Source: Neisseria meningitidis
GTDB taxonomy: Bacteria; Pseudomonadota; Gammaproteobacteria; Burkholderiales; Neisseriaceae
DNA length: 36,494 nucleotides
Assembly (NCBI GenBank): GCA_923184405.1
Contig: OV299793.1
Coordinates: 1,231,921-1,268,414, forward strand
Direction of reading: 5' to 3'
The position numbers were made by a program, and so were the translations under genes. Position 1 is the first letter of the stretch, and each line of letters starts with the position of its first letter. Of this stretch, positions 1-10,123 are shown in pieces. The notes beneath the pieces were generated by a model that was given only the letters and a program-made list of their open reading frames with translations, searched no databases and was not told the origin of the DNA.

Positions 1-1185
1 GTGACTTCGTTCAGTTACGTACTCCAGTTCAATTCAGTGAACTCATAGCCTTATTATCTGGGAAAATCAGAACATATAGGCCCTAAATTTAGTCGATAAA
101 CTTTAGCTACTGAAGTATGTCACAGGCAATGATTCAGGAAAGCTGAGTGAGAGCGAAAGACTCAGCCCCAAAACCAGGCGTCACGTGCTATCATATCAGC
201 ACCGACACCGCCCGCAACCAAATCGATAATCCATTGGACGCAGTCACTGAATCAGGCTCTGCGTGAGTAAAGAGCTGCGCCAAAACTGAAGGCAGGATTC
301 CCTCTTCCGGACCTACGCCAACATTTCTAGCCATACGCATTCTTGCAGGCTCTGCAGGAAGAAGCAGGTCAGATGCCGACATTGGCTTTGCGGGCAAATC
401 AGCGCGTAGGTCAGGAAAGCAGCAAACTACGCGGCGGAATCTGCATTGGATGCAGCGTAGAAAATTCTCAAGCCGCTCATGCCGGATTGGATGTTGCAGG
501 CGCGAGAAGGGGGCTCATTTCATTCCGATATTGGACGTGCAGGCGCGTTATGAGTTTTGCCGAATCGATGGCGTCGAGAATGCCCAAACTGGTCTATGCC
601 CAATAATCGCCTGCCAGCGCCTGAAAGCGGGATGGCAAAATGCGCAACATGGGTGTAGAGCAGCCGGATGAACACACAGCAAGAAACAGTCTGTACAAAA
701 GACCGCAAAAATTAGCAAGGCCTAGAGGACTGTACCCCTGAACCTGAATCAGCATGCGTGACGACATGTAAGTCTTAACGCGCCATGTAGAAAGTTGGAG
801 AAACTAACATACAGCCCCAACAATCCAGCGACAAAGTTACGTGATCTGACCGACTTATAGTTGCAAAAGACTTGCACTCAAAGAATCGATCGCCGACAAA
901 AGAGTTGATAGTAGTTACAGCATCCGTATACAACCACCCAAAACGGATGTTTACTATATTTGTGCAATCGAAATCCTTTAGGTGGATTATGTGAAAATTA
1001 ACTTTTAATCAAGTGGTTTGTAAATTGTATCAGATTTACGGATGATGGTTATCAAAAAAGATTGGATTTATTGCCTGTTTGGGCTTTAAATGGAGTTACA
1101 GCTACCTTAGAACGAACGCAGCCCGTATCAAAAAAAAAAGTCATGCGCCCATTTTACCAGGCGCGATATATAAGTGAGGAAGATT
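1..1185. other. Unassigned left flank without a recognisable gene
   Basis: No protein family is recognised here on either strand. Positions about 190-660 are relatively GC-rich and carry several short overlapping frames on both strands, none with a start, ribosome binding site and domain that agree. Positions about 900-1140 are AT-rich and form the leader of the DUF3360 gene. No uptake sequence lies in this stretch, unlike the rest of the window, so its neisserial origin is not shown. It could be heavily damaged neisserial DNA or other DNA joined to it. Confidence 0.4.
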
Positions 1186-2660
1186 ATGGAAAATCATCAA
1201 TGGGACTTATCAGGATTTGCACCGTCCGGCTTCGGAATTAGCGACGCGGGACGAATATTTGGAACATGAATTACAGATTATGCAATCAAAACTCTGGCGG
1301 CCCAAACTGACCTTTCGCAATTACCGCTTCAGAGAGGGAAGATTTGATTCCTGCGATGGCGGGAATCGATTGGATAAGTGGTGATGGTGGGCGCGGTGGC
1401 GGCAGCCTTTGCTGCACCTTCTGAGGCTGCCTGACAGCTATTGTACTGGAAAATGTGCGCTATGAGCTTTTAATCGCCGCCGCGTTTATCTTATCGGTAT
1501 CGGGCGTTTTTCAGCCCGGCGCCAACATGACCGGTACGCACGGGCCGATGATTCTGATGATTCCCATCGATGTGTAGGCAGACGGTCATCCATTGGCGTA
1601 CGGCATTTCGATTGCGGTTTTAGGTCTGCTGATGGCTTTATTTCGCGGCGGCAGTATTATGGCGAAGCTGACAAGCAACGTCGCACGCGGCGGATTAATA
1701 CTCTATTTGGGCTTTATCGGCACGACGGCGCAGGTAAAAAAATTGTTTTATTGGGCAGGCGGTTTTAATATGCCCTACATCGCTTTTACCGTCATTATTG
1801 TAACGATTGTGATGTAAGCTTTGTTGGAACATTGGAAAAAACGCTGCTTAGCCGTGCCTTTGGGATGCTTGATTGCAAGTGTGGTGGCATTTGCATTAGG
1901 TGCGCCGTTTGAGTTTGACACTGCCCCCAGCCTGCCTCCAATGAGTCCTGCATATTGGTGAGGAGAAAACAGCGGCTGGCATCTAAAGTTGCCGACGGCA
2001 GAAAGAATTTGGTTGTCTCTCCAATTGAGGTATTCTCTGTTGCAATATGGTCGCCTGATTCTTTAGGACATCAAGTGTTCCAAAAACCAGCTATCCAGAA
2101 AAAACCCATAAGTTATTGATGAATATAGACGACACCATGACAAGTAGTTCTGAACGTCAAGAAAGTGGGTTCTATTTTAGGGGGTGCAAAATTTATCTCT
2201 TCTTGAGGAACTTATATCTTACCGGCATCGATTGCCAAACACTCTATTCCGAGCGGTACAGTTTTAATGGAGATTTTATGTGATTATCAGCCTGCTTAAG
2301 AAGCTATCCGATAGAATTGGCGATTTGCCAACCGGTAGTGAGAGTAGCATTGGTAGTAGACGTATACTTACCGCTAGAGGAAGCGAGCATAGAGATGATG
2401 CGCAAAGGCAAAACTACCCAATCCGCCGCCATCCTGGTGTCCTCTTCCACCTTGGTCAATCCGGTTTCCCGCTGGGCATTGACCATACTGTTGGATAATT
2501 TGTGCTTAATCGGCTGCAAAGACCGCAGTGCACAGTTAAGTTTCGCCGGACGCGTGTTGATACACGCAGTAGGTTTCTTGATCATGTGTCTGGCGATGGG
2601 TGCGGTCAAGATGCTGCCCGGTATCCCACCGATTTGGAACACTTCAAATCTTTGGGCTAG
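1186..2660 (+). pseudogene. DUF3360-family multi-pass inner-membrane protein, frameshifted
   Basis: This reads as a DUF3360-family integral membrane protein, probably a transporter; its substrate is unknown to me. The start is the ATG at 1186, preceded by a GAGGA-type ribosome binding site. Recognisable pieces in order are an N-terminal soluble stretch (LATRDEYLEHELQIMQ), a long hydrophobic block at 1593-1817 containing LTSN and YLGFIGTTAQVKKLF, then APFEFDT and YWWGENSGW, and a C-terminal block with RKGKTTQSAAI and LLDNLCLIGCKDRSAQLSF. The TAG at 2658-2660 ends the frame reading FKSLG. Several indels and in-frame stops (for example at 1815-1817) break it, and about 2000-2280 is badly degraded. 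An inverted uptake-sequence terminator follows. Family assignment is confident; function is not known. Confidence 0.8.
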
Positions 2661-2671
2661 GCTGAAATCGG

Positions 2672-2707
2672 AAATGCCGTCTGAACCGCTTTCAGACGGC
2701 ATTTTTC
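2672..2707 (+). terminator. Inverted DUS-pair terminator after the DUF3360 gene
   Basis: A forward uptake sequence ATGCCGTCTGAA at 2674-2685 is followed after a short loop by its reverse complement at 2691-2702 and a T run. The 12-bp stem is perfect. This is the usual neisserial uptake-sequence terminator. Confidence 0.9.
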
Positions 2708-2909
2708 CAAACAGGCAAAATGACGGCGGCGGGATTTTTATTTTCCCGATTGAAGTATAATGTTGCCGGGATTCAACCGGATATTCAAAACGGTTTGTTC
2801 CAACACTCGGAACAGCGCATAAAACGCCGCCCTTCGCGTTATCCCGAAGGGGCGGCTAATCAGATTCTATCGCCATAAAAGGCGAGGTTTCAACCGAAAA
2901 GGAATTGAG

Positions 2910-3282
2910 ATGAAAAAAACCTTGTCTATTTTGGTAATGGCAATCTTACTCGGCGGCTGAGCCGCCTGAGACGGCAACACATTCGGCAGCTTAGACGGTG
3001 GCACTGGCATGGGCGGCGCATCGTCAAAATGGCAGTTGAGAGCAAATACCATGCGGAACTGGACAAACGCAGCGAATGGCGTTTGACCGCGCTGGCGATG
3101 AGTGCCGAAAAACAGGCGGAGTAGGAAAACAAGATTTGCGCTTGCGTCGCCCAAGAAGCACCCGAACGGATGACTGGCAACGATGTGATGCAGATGCTTG
3201 CTCCGTCCACGCGCAATCGAGGCACTTGCCGCCCTGACCGCCAAAACGGTTTCCGCCTGCTTCAAACACCTGTGACCGCTAA
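2910..3282 (+). pseudogene. Small neisserial lipoprotein, broken
   Basis: A signal peptide begins at the ATG at 2910 (MKKTLSILVMAILLGG) after a GGAATTGAG leader. The next codon, where the lipobox cysteine should be, is TGA, so the peptide stops just before lipidation. Downstream, the text can be followed by switching frames: FGSLDGGTGMGG, then residues rich in Ala, Glu and Arg, ending near ALTAKTVSACFKHL. At least three indels separate these pieces. The expected product is a lipoprotein of about 120 residues, periplasmic and membrane anchored, of unknown function. It sits between the DUF3360 gene and thrC with terminators on both sides, so it is probably transcribed alone. Confidence 0.65.
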
Positions 3283-3285
3283 CCT

Positions 3286-3320
3286 TCTTCAGACGGCATG
3301 AGGCAGATGCCGTCTCAAGC
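3286..3320 (+). terminator. DUS-pair terminator, slightly degraded
   Basis: TTCAGACGGCAT at 3288-3299 is followed by the complementary arm ATGCCGTCTCAA at 3307-3318. One base in the second arm differs from the uptake consensus. It lies between the small lipoprotein and thrC. Confidence 0.75.
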
Positions 3321-3353
3321 CATTTTCCTGCAATTTCGACAGACGAGAAAATC

Positions 3354-4756
3354 ATGAAACACATCAGCACGCGCGGCGAAACCGCACACAAACCGTTCAG
3401 CGAAGTTTTATTGATGGGGCTTGAACCCGACGGCGGCCTGATGCTGCCGGAACATTATCCGCAAATCGGGCGGGAAACCTCGGACAAATGGAGCGGCTTG
3501 GCTTATCCCGAATTGGCGTTTGAAATTATGCGCCTGTTCGTTACCGACATTCCGGAGGACGATTTGCGCGATATTCTGAACCGTACTTACACGGAAGCGG
3601 CGTTCGGTACTAAGGAAATCACCCCCGTCCGCACGCTTTCAGACGGCATCAAAATCCAAGCCTTGTCCAACGGCCCGACGCTGGCGTTCAAAGATATGGC
3701 GATGCAGTTTTTGGGCAATGCGTTTGAATATGTTTTAAACAAAAAAGGCAAAAACTCAATATCTTGGGCGCAACCAGCGGCGATACGGGTTCGGCTGCGG
3801 AATATGCCTTGCGCGGCAAAAAGGTGTGAATGTATTTATGCTGTCGCCCGATGGCAAAATGAGCGCGTTCCAACGTGCGCAGATGTACAGCCTGCAAGAC
3901 GGGAATATCCACAATATCGCCGTGAAGGGTATGTTTGACGACTGTCAGGATATTGTGAAGGCGGTGCAAAACGATGCCGCGTTCAAGGAAAAATACCATA
4001 TCGGTACGGTCAACTCGATTAACTGGGGACGCATCGTCGCGCAAGTGGTTTATTACTTTGCTGACTATTTCAAAGCGACGCAAAGCAATGACGAGAAAGT
4101 CAGCTTTTGCGTGCCGAGCGGCAACTTCGGCAACGTTTGCGCGGGACATATTGCCAAACAGATGGGCTTGCCCATCCGCCGCCTGATTGTCGCGACCAAT
4201 GAAAACGATGTGTTGGACGAGTTTTTCAAAACCAACGCGTACCGCCCGCGCAACAGCGCGCATACTTATGTTACCTCCAGCCCATCTATGGACATTTCCA
4301 AAGCGTCAATTTCGAGCGTTTCGTGTTCGACCTGATGGATCGCGATCCTCAGGAAATCAATACGCTGTGGACGGAAGTCGCGGCGGGCAAAGGCTTTGAC
4401 TTGCAGTTTGCCTTAGACAAAGTCGGCGGCAAATACGGCTTACCTCCAGCAAGTCCACCCACGCCGACCGCCTCGCCACCATCAAACAGGTTTACGAGCA
4501 AGACCAAGAACTCATCGACCCGCACACTGCCGACGGCGTAAAGTCGCCCGCGAAGTGCGCGAAGAAGGAAACGGTGGTTTGTTTGGAAACCGCGTTGGCA
4601 ACGAAATTCGATGCGACCATACGCGAAGCCGTCGGCGATGCCGCCATTCCGCGCCCTGCCGCGCTGGAAGGTTTGGAAAACCTGCCGCAGCGCGTGCAAA
4701 CCGTGCCGAACAGTGCGGATGCGGTAAAAGGCATCATCGAACAAACCCTCGCCTGA
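3354..4756 (+). pseudogene. thrC: Threonine synthase, frameshifted
   Basis: Threonine synthase converts O-phosphohomoserine to threonine with pyridoxal phosphate in the cytoplasm. The first 130 residues are intact (MKHISTRGETAHKPFSEV) and include the PLP-lysine motif NGPTLAFKDMAMQF. A frameshift near 3750 moves the next motif, ATSGDTGSAAEYAL, to another frame, and the middle (VNSINWGRIVAQVVYY, VPSGNFGNVCAGH) reads well at 3826-4300. Further shifts occur near 4305, 4445 and 4545. The C-terminus ends at TGA 4754-4756 after GIIEQTLA. Total length fits the roughly 470-residue fold type II enzyme. A reverse-oriented uptake sequence at 3638-3649 is embedded in the coding region, where it encodes SDGI. 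The gene is a clear thrC; whether the breaks are biological is doubtful. Confidence 0.93.
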
Positions 4757-4800
4757 TGTTCCGTACAGGGCACTCCGTCCGAACTTAAGATTGAAAGAAA

Positions 4801-5591
4801 ATGACCTTACCTATGCAGGAAACCCGTTTTCCATACTGCTAGACGAATTGGCGGCAAAACAGAAGGCAGCCATCGCCCCCACCTGCTTGCCGACGGGAGC
4901 AAGGTATGGATACGCAAAGCAGGCAGGCACAATGCGCGATGGCGTTACGCGCTGCTCGGTATGGTTGCCCGATATTTGAAACTGGGGGTGTTGAAGCTGG
5001 TTCCCAGCCTCGGCGGCGAGCCTGCCATTGCAACCGAATCAAAACGCCTGTACGAATTGCGCGCGGCGAGGATAGCCGTTCCCGAATTGCTCGCCGTCAG
5101 GAAAATGCCCTTATGTTCGGCAATTTGGAAGGCATCCGCTCGATACGCAAATCCGCCAAGAAGCCGAAGCCGGAAAGGCGGACGCTTGGCTTGCCGGTTT
5201 GGAAGCCATTGCACGCGTGCATAAAAAACAACAGTTCCTCAGTCAGGCGTTTGCGCGGAATATGATGTCGGACGGAAAAAACATCAGCTTTCGGATTTTG
5301 AAGACGACCACTTCCGAAGTCCTGACCATAGCGCAATGCCAAGCCCGCGATTGGCTCTGCTACATCCATTCGACCGCGCTGATATTGAAAAACGGCGGAC
5401 TGCTGGAAGCGGCTGCGGAAAAATAGGGCGGTGTATTGTCGGATCAGCCTGCCGAAATACAAAAGCTGATTGCCGCCACCGTCAAACCGATCCTCCCGAT
5501 ACGCAGGCTGGAACACGCACGCTGGAGACAGGACGCACTCAGGATGGCAGCCTAGATTTCCCTGATTTCCCTTGCCGATATGCCGCCATAA
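4801..5591 (+). pseudogene. Kinase-like protein (InaA/Kdo-kinase or Bud32-like), frameshifted
   Basis: The ATG at 4801 begins MTLPMQETRFP and the last codon is TAA at 5589-5591. Pieces can be followed across frames: an N-terminal stretch with RKAGRHNARWRYALLG-like text, YLKLGVLKLVPSLGGEPAI, KRLYELRAARIAVPELL, LAGLEAIARVHKKQQFLSQ, and an acidic DFEDD-like catalytic segment after KNISF. This is the layout of small protein-kinase-fold proteins acting on sugars or lipids (InaA/Kdo kinase family) or of Bud32-like kinases; the substrate cannot be told from the sequence. It follows thrC by 44 bases and is closed by its own terminator, so the two may be co-transcribed. Frameshifts lie near 4840, 5110, 5300 and 5430. 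Confidence 0.6.
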
Positions 5592-5608
5592 GCCGCCGCA
5601 TGCCCCGC

Positions 5609-5640
5609 GATGCCGTCTGAAGCACTTCAGACGGCATATA
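5609..5640 (+). terminator. Inverted DUS-pair terminator
   Basis: ATGCCGTCTGAA at 5610-5621 faces TTCAGACGGCAT at 5626-5637 across a 4-base loop, with a perfect stem. It separates the kinase-like gene from fpr. Confidence 0.9.
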
Positions 5641-5778
5641 ACCAACGCGCATCAAGAATTGTCGCAACCATCCGTTTCGTTTAGAATTTTGGCTTTATCC
5701 CGAATCGGGCAGATATTCTCACTCTGACACACCTCCCGAACAAGCACTATCCATTTCTTTTACCGACAGGAAACCCAA

Positions 5779-6551
5779 ATGGCAGCATTCAATACCCAAA
5801 AAGTATTGTCCGTACACCACTGGACAGACGCATATTTTACCTTTACCTGCACCCGCGACGAATCGTTGCGCTTTGAAAACGGACAGTTCGTTATGGTCGG
5901 ATTGATGGTGGACGGCAAGCCGCTGATGCGCGCATACAGCGTCGCCTCCGCCAACTGGGAAGAACACCTCGAATTTTTCAGCATTAAAGTCCAAGACGGC
6001 CCGCTGACCAGCCGCCTGCAACACCTCAAAGTCGGCGACGACGTGTTAATCAGCAAAAAACCGACCGGAACCTCGGTTGTAAGCGACCTGAATCCGGGCA
6101 AACACCTTTACTTGTTGAGCACAGATACAGGCATCGCCCTTTCTTGAGCATCACCAAAGACCCCGAAATTTACGAACAATTTGAAAAAATCATCCTCGTA
6201 CACGGCGTGCGCTACAAAAGATTTGGCGTACTACGACCGCTTTACCAAAGAATTGCCCGAACACGAATACCTCGGCGACTTGGTTAAGAAAAACTGATTT
6301 ACTACCCGATTGTTTCCCGAGAAGAATTCGAACACCACGGCCACCTGACCGACCTGATGGTAAGCGGCAAACTGTTTGAAGACATCAGCCTGCCCAAAAT
6401 CAACCCGCAAGACGACCGCGCGATGCTGTGCGGCAGCCCCGCGATGCTGAAAGATACCTGCAAAGTTTTGGACGATTTCAGTCTGACCGTCTCTCCGAAA
6501 ACAAGCGTGCGCGGCGATTACCTGATTGAGCGCGCGTTTGTGGATCAATAA
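5779..6551 (+). pseudogene. fpr: Ferredoxin/flavodoxin-NADP+ reductase, frameshifted
   Basis: Ferredoxin-NADP reductase is a cytoplasmic FAD enzyme that moves electrons between NADPH and ferredoxin or flavodoxin. The first 120 residues are intact (MAAFNTQKVLSVHHWTDAYF) and show the FAD-binding RAYSVAS motif at about residue 54 and KPTGTSVV. The reading frame breaks near 6143, at the TGTGIAP nucleotide-binding loop, which here reads DTGIALS. After two more shifts (about 6220 and 6290) the C-terminal half, MVSGKLFEDISLPKIN to the terminal ERAFVDQ, is intact and ends at TAA 6549-6551. Length matches the roughly 258-residue bacterial family. The ATG follows a GACAGGAAAC ribosome binding region. 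Identification is secure. Confidence 0.92.
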
Positions 6552-6562
6552 GCTGCTTGAAA

Positions 6563-6574
6563 ATGCCGTCTGAA
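6563..6574 (+). repeat. DNA uptake sequence (AT-DUS)
   Basis: A perfect ATGCCGTCTGAA just after fpr. Its partner arm is cut short (ACGGCAT at once), so the real terminator is the hairpin that follows. Confidence 0.9.
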
Positions 6575-6590
6575 CGGCATCAGCGATAAA

Positions 6591-6625
6591 AAACCCCGAA
6601 TCCTGCCAATCAGGATTCGGGGTTT
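6591..6625 (+). terminator. Strong rho-independent terminator of fpr
   Basis: A perfect 15-bp stem, AAACCCCGAATCCTG at 6591-6605 and its complement at 6611-6625, encloses the 5-base loop CCAAT. It is not built from uptake sequences. The A-rich 5' side and T-rich 3' side suggest bidirectional use. Confidence 0.92.
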
Positions 6626-6626
6626 C

Positions 6627-6733
6627 TATAGTGAGTTAAACATAAATTAGCACAATGCCACGATTCGCAGACAGTTCAAACAGCACGGAAAGGCGAACTT
6701 ACACTGTACCAGTTTAACTATTGATTCAATATA
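6627..6733. repeat. Short Correia element (CREE), heavily mutated
   Basis: The 107 bases start TATAGTGAGTTAA and end in a complementary TTGATTCAATATA. By position they align with the short (IHF-site-less) Correia element as I remember it: TATAGTGGATTAA ends and a core with CGCAGACAGT and AAGGCGA. Length is right, but many positions differ, far more than in the two other elements of this window. It abuts the fpr terminator. Confidence 0.7.
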
Positions 6734-7660
6734 AAGAAACTAAACAATAGAGATTGCACACTTCCGAGATGGACAGCGCAAGTGGGAAACCAGACCTATC
6801 CGTTCATTGGCATATGAAAATAAAAGAAAAATCAAGCATATGAGTTAAAAATGACGCGAGAATCATCATCGTCTCATAGATGTTTACAGAAAATTAACCC
6901 AAACTATCCTGTTTGGCTGCAAAATCAAACTTGACTATGTTATCTTACATATCGAGCTCCACCTAATTAGAACAAATTAACATAAACATTTAAAAATAAA
7001 ACAAAATTACATAATTTCACCGCTAATGAGAATCTATTGGATAAAAACAGAACTCAGTAATGGAATCAGACTAGCTCTATATAAATCATAAGACACCAAT
7101 TAAGCCAGTAATAAATTCAGTAAATAGAAACTGCTTAAACCCAACTTTTGTATCTTGGAAGGAGTAATAGGGTTTCACTAAGGTTGAAAAGCTACAACCC
7201 AAAAACTAATTACATTGATACATCCTTAAAACCACCCATAGTCCTTTCAAAAGAGAATCTAAACAAACACGCACTACCAACAATGGGAATAAGGACATTA
7301 AAACCGAAAGGCAACCAAATTCATCCCAGTACACTACAGAACTGAGGCCACATGCACGGTAAGGAACACAGTATGGATTGCTCAAATAATATACGAATCA
7401 AAAAAATATTCTATATAGCCAAAAGGCTTTTATAATATGTAATATTTGATCATCAATTTCACTGACCTAGTTAAACAATCAAGTAACTACCAAACTATTT
7501 CTCAATCTCTTGCATCATGCTAAGATTGAGAAACGCAAACCAGGGTGACCGATACAAAACAACTACTAAAAGAAAGGAACATCCTATAGGTCGTCTTACT
7601 AATGCACTCATTACTCACAAAGGTCTCGAGCAACGCTGTCAGTCATTGTGTCGGACGGCA
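6734..7660. other. AT-rich gene-free stretch
   Basis: About 930 bases with frequent stops in all frames. The longest frames (7148-7345, 7517-7912) have no ribosome binding site and resemble nothing I know; the second runs antisense into the ATPase gene. I see no RNA gene. A reverse uptake sequence begins at 7666, at the end of the ATPase. The stretch is probably damaged or low-quality sequence. Confidence 0.5.
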
Positions 7661-7666
7661 TATTTT

Positions 7667-10123
7667 TCAGACGGCAGCTGTCCACCTAAAGCTAGAGAAG
7701 CCGCCCAAAGCATTGACCCAATGAACCGCCAGCGAACTGAAGCTCATACCCAGTGCGGCTATCCATGGGAGGACATAGCCCAAAACGCAGCAAGCGGAAT
7801 GAGCAATGATATTGTACGCGCCAGCCCATATCAGGTTTTGCCGGATAATATAGCGGGTGCGCCGCGCCTGATCGAGCAGGTGGGCGACGGTACGCAAATC
7901 TTCGTTCAATAACACAATGTCCGCGCCGTCCTCGCAATATCCGTCCCGCCCGCTGCGGCGGCGGATACGTCTGCCTGAGCCAAAACGGGCGCGTCGTTGA
8001 TGCCGTCGCCTATCATCAGCACTTTTTCCTTCTTTTTGCAAGGCTTTGACGTATTCCAGTTTGTCCTCGGGCATGGCTTGGGCGCGGTAGTGCGCAACAC
8101 CCAGGGCACGGGCGGCTTTCGGCAACGGCGGTTTCGCGGTCGCCGCTGAGGATGTGCAGGGTCAGGTTTTTGCCTGCCAACCGCCGCACCGCCTCCGCCG
8201 CGCTGTCTTTCAAGGGGTCGGTCAGGTAGAACACGGCATGGAAACCGCTGTGACTGCCGAGGTAAACCGCGCTGCCGCCGCCTTCTGTTGCGGTTCGTTA
8301 CCTGAAATTTCGGCGACATAGGATGCCCAGCCCAATGCCCAAACCTGTGTTTCGCCGTTGACGGTCAGTTCCGCGCCCACGCCTTAGCCGATGCGGTAGA
8401 GGCGTTGTTTAATAGCGATGTCGGGGACGCTGCCGTCTGAAACACGGCAGTTGAGGATGGCGCGGAGCAAAGGGATGTTCAGAATGTTGTTCTAAAGCCT
8501 GCGCCACCGAGAGAACAAAGGCTTCGTCTCTGCCTCTCAACAATGAGATACGGCGGACGGCAAGTTTGCATTGGGTCAGCGTGCAGGTTTTGTCTGAAGA
8601 TGATGTCGGTGGTTTGGGCGAAGGTTTCATTGCCTGCTTTCCGCCGATTAAAATACCTTCGCGCACCAGCGTACAGGTAGAAGCTGCCAGCGCGGTCGGC
8701 GTGGCAAGCGATAAGGCGCAGAGGCAGGTAATGACCAGCAGGGCGACGGTAATCCACAATGCGGTGTGCGCGTCGGCGTACAGCGTCCAGCCGATGAAGA
8801 CGGGGACGGCAAGCAGGAGTTCGCCGAATATGAAAGACGAGGCGTATTGTTCCGCCAACTCGGCAGTGCGCGGCTTTTGCGCTAAGGCGCGGTCGAGCAG
8901 GCGGACGATGTGCGACAGTCGCGTGCCGCCGCCAGTGCGGTCGGTGCGTATAATCAGGGGGCTTTGCGTGTTGAGTGTGCCGGCGGTTACTTTTTCAGAC
9001 GGCATTTTGACGACGGGCAGGCTCTCGCTTATCAGCATAGATTCGTTGACGGCACTGCTTCCTTCCAGCACCGTGCCGTCAACGGGGACGATTTCGCCCG
9101 GTTTGACCAGTACCACATCGCCTGCTTGGAGCTTGACGACGGCGGCTTCGCGGACATCCTGGTAACGGGATAAGCGGACATCCGATGGCAAAGCGCGGGC
9201 ATCAGCTTCACCAGCCTGTCGGAAGCATCGCCTGCCTTACGCCAGGCAATGTGTTACATAAAGCGTCCGCCCAGCAGGAAAAACAGCAGCATGGCGATGG
9301 ATTCGAAATACATCCCCTGCTCCTGCATTGGTCGCAAGGCTGTAAACGCCGACGATAAAGGTCATGATGATGGCGACGGCAATCGGCGTATCCATGCTTA
9401 AGCGGAGGTTTTTCAGGTCGCGCAACGCGCCTTGATAAAACGGGACGGCGCAATAGAATACGACGGGCACCACCATTAAAAAGCCGCCCCAATGGAGGAT
9501 TTGCAGGAAATCTGTTCGATGTCGCCGCCGTAAAGGTAGGTCGGCAGCGCGAATATCATCATCTGCATCATCCCCAGCCCGGCAACGGCGAGGCGGACGA
9601 TGTATTGTTTTCGTTCTTTTGGTTGGCGGCTTCGATTTTTTGCGCGTCATAGGGTGCGGCGGTGTAGCCTATCTGACTGATTTTCAACAGAATGTCGGAA
9701 AGGCGGATTTGCCGTCGTCCCGGACGACGCGGCAGCGGTGCGTGCTGTAATTGAGGTCGATGCGGACGATGCCGTCTGTACGCAAAAGCTGCTGTTCGAT
9801 CAGCCAGACGCAGGCGGCGCAGGTGATGCCGCCGAGCATTAAAACCGCCTCGCGCGTGCCGCCGTGGGTTTCCACAAAGTCGGACTGGACTTCGGGCAGG
9901 TCGTACAGGCGGATTTGGTCGAGGATTTCTCAGAGCGGCAGCTCGGTTTTTTGCGCGTCGGCGGTGCGTTGTTTGTAATAACTGCCCAAGCCCGCGTCAA
10001 TAATGCTTTGTGCGACCGCCTGACAACTGGCTGCAGCAGGTTTCGCGGTCTTCGCTTCGTAACGGACAGTCAGGTGGAGGTGTTCGGGAACATCCGCACC
10101 GCAGTGGAAACAGGTTTTTTCAT
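7667..10123 (-). pseudogene. Copper-type P1B ATPase (CopA/CcoI-like), frameshifted, key motifs altered
   Basis: A heavy-metal P-type ATPase of the inner membrane, expected at about 720-800 residues. Features from the start at 10123: CFHCG zinc-finger-like N-terminus, metal-binding domain motif GGITCAACVWL near 9830, hydrophobic helices, actuator domain, transmembrane metal site, phosphorylation domain, and GDGINDAPVLAQAD near 8010. In this copy three hallmark motifs are changed: the actuator TGES reads ISES (near 9030), the transmembrane CPC reads CLC (near 8725), and the phosphorylation loop DKTGT reads DKTCT (near 8590). The SEHP motif and GDGxND hinge remain. Frameshifts occur throughout. 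The start overlaps the hflX stop as ATGA. An embedded CxxC-containing N-terminus suggests the CcoI subtype that supplies copper to cbb3 oxidase, but this is inference. Confidence 0.9.

Noticed and set aside
8566..9165. Forward ORF of 199 residues
   Set aside because: Antisense to the P-type ATPase, low complexity in Ser and Arg, no domain.
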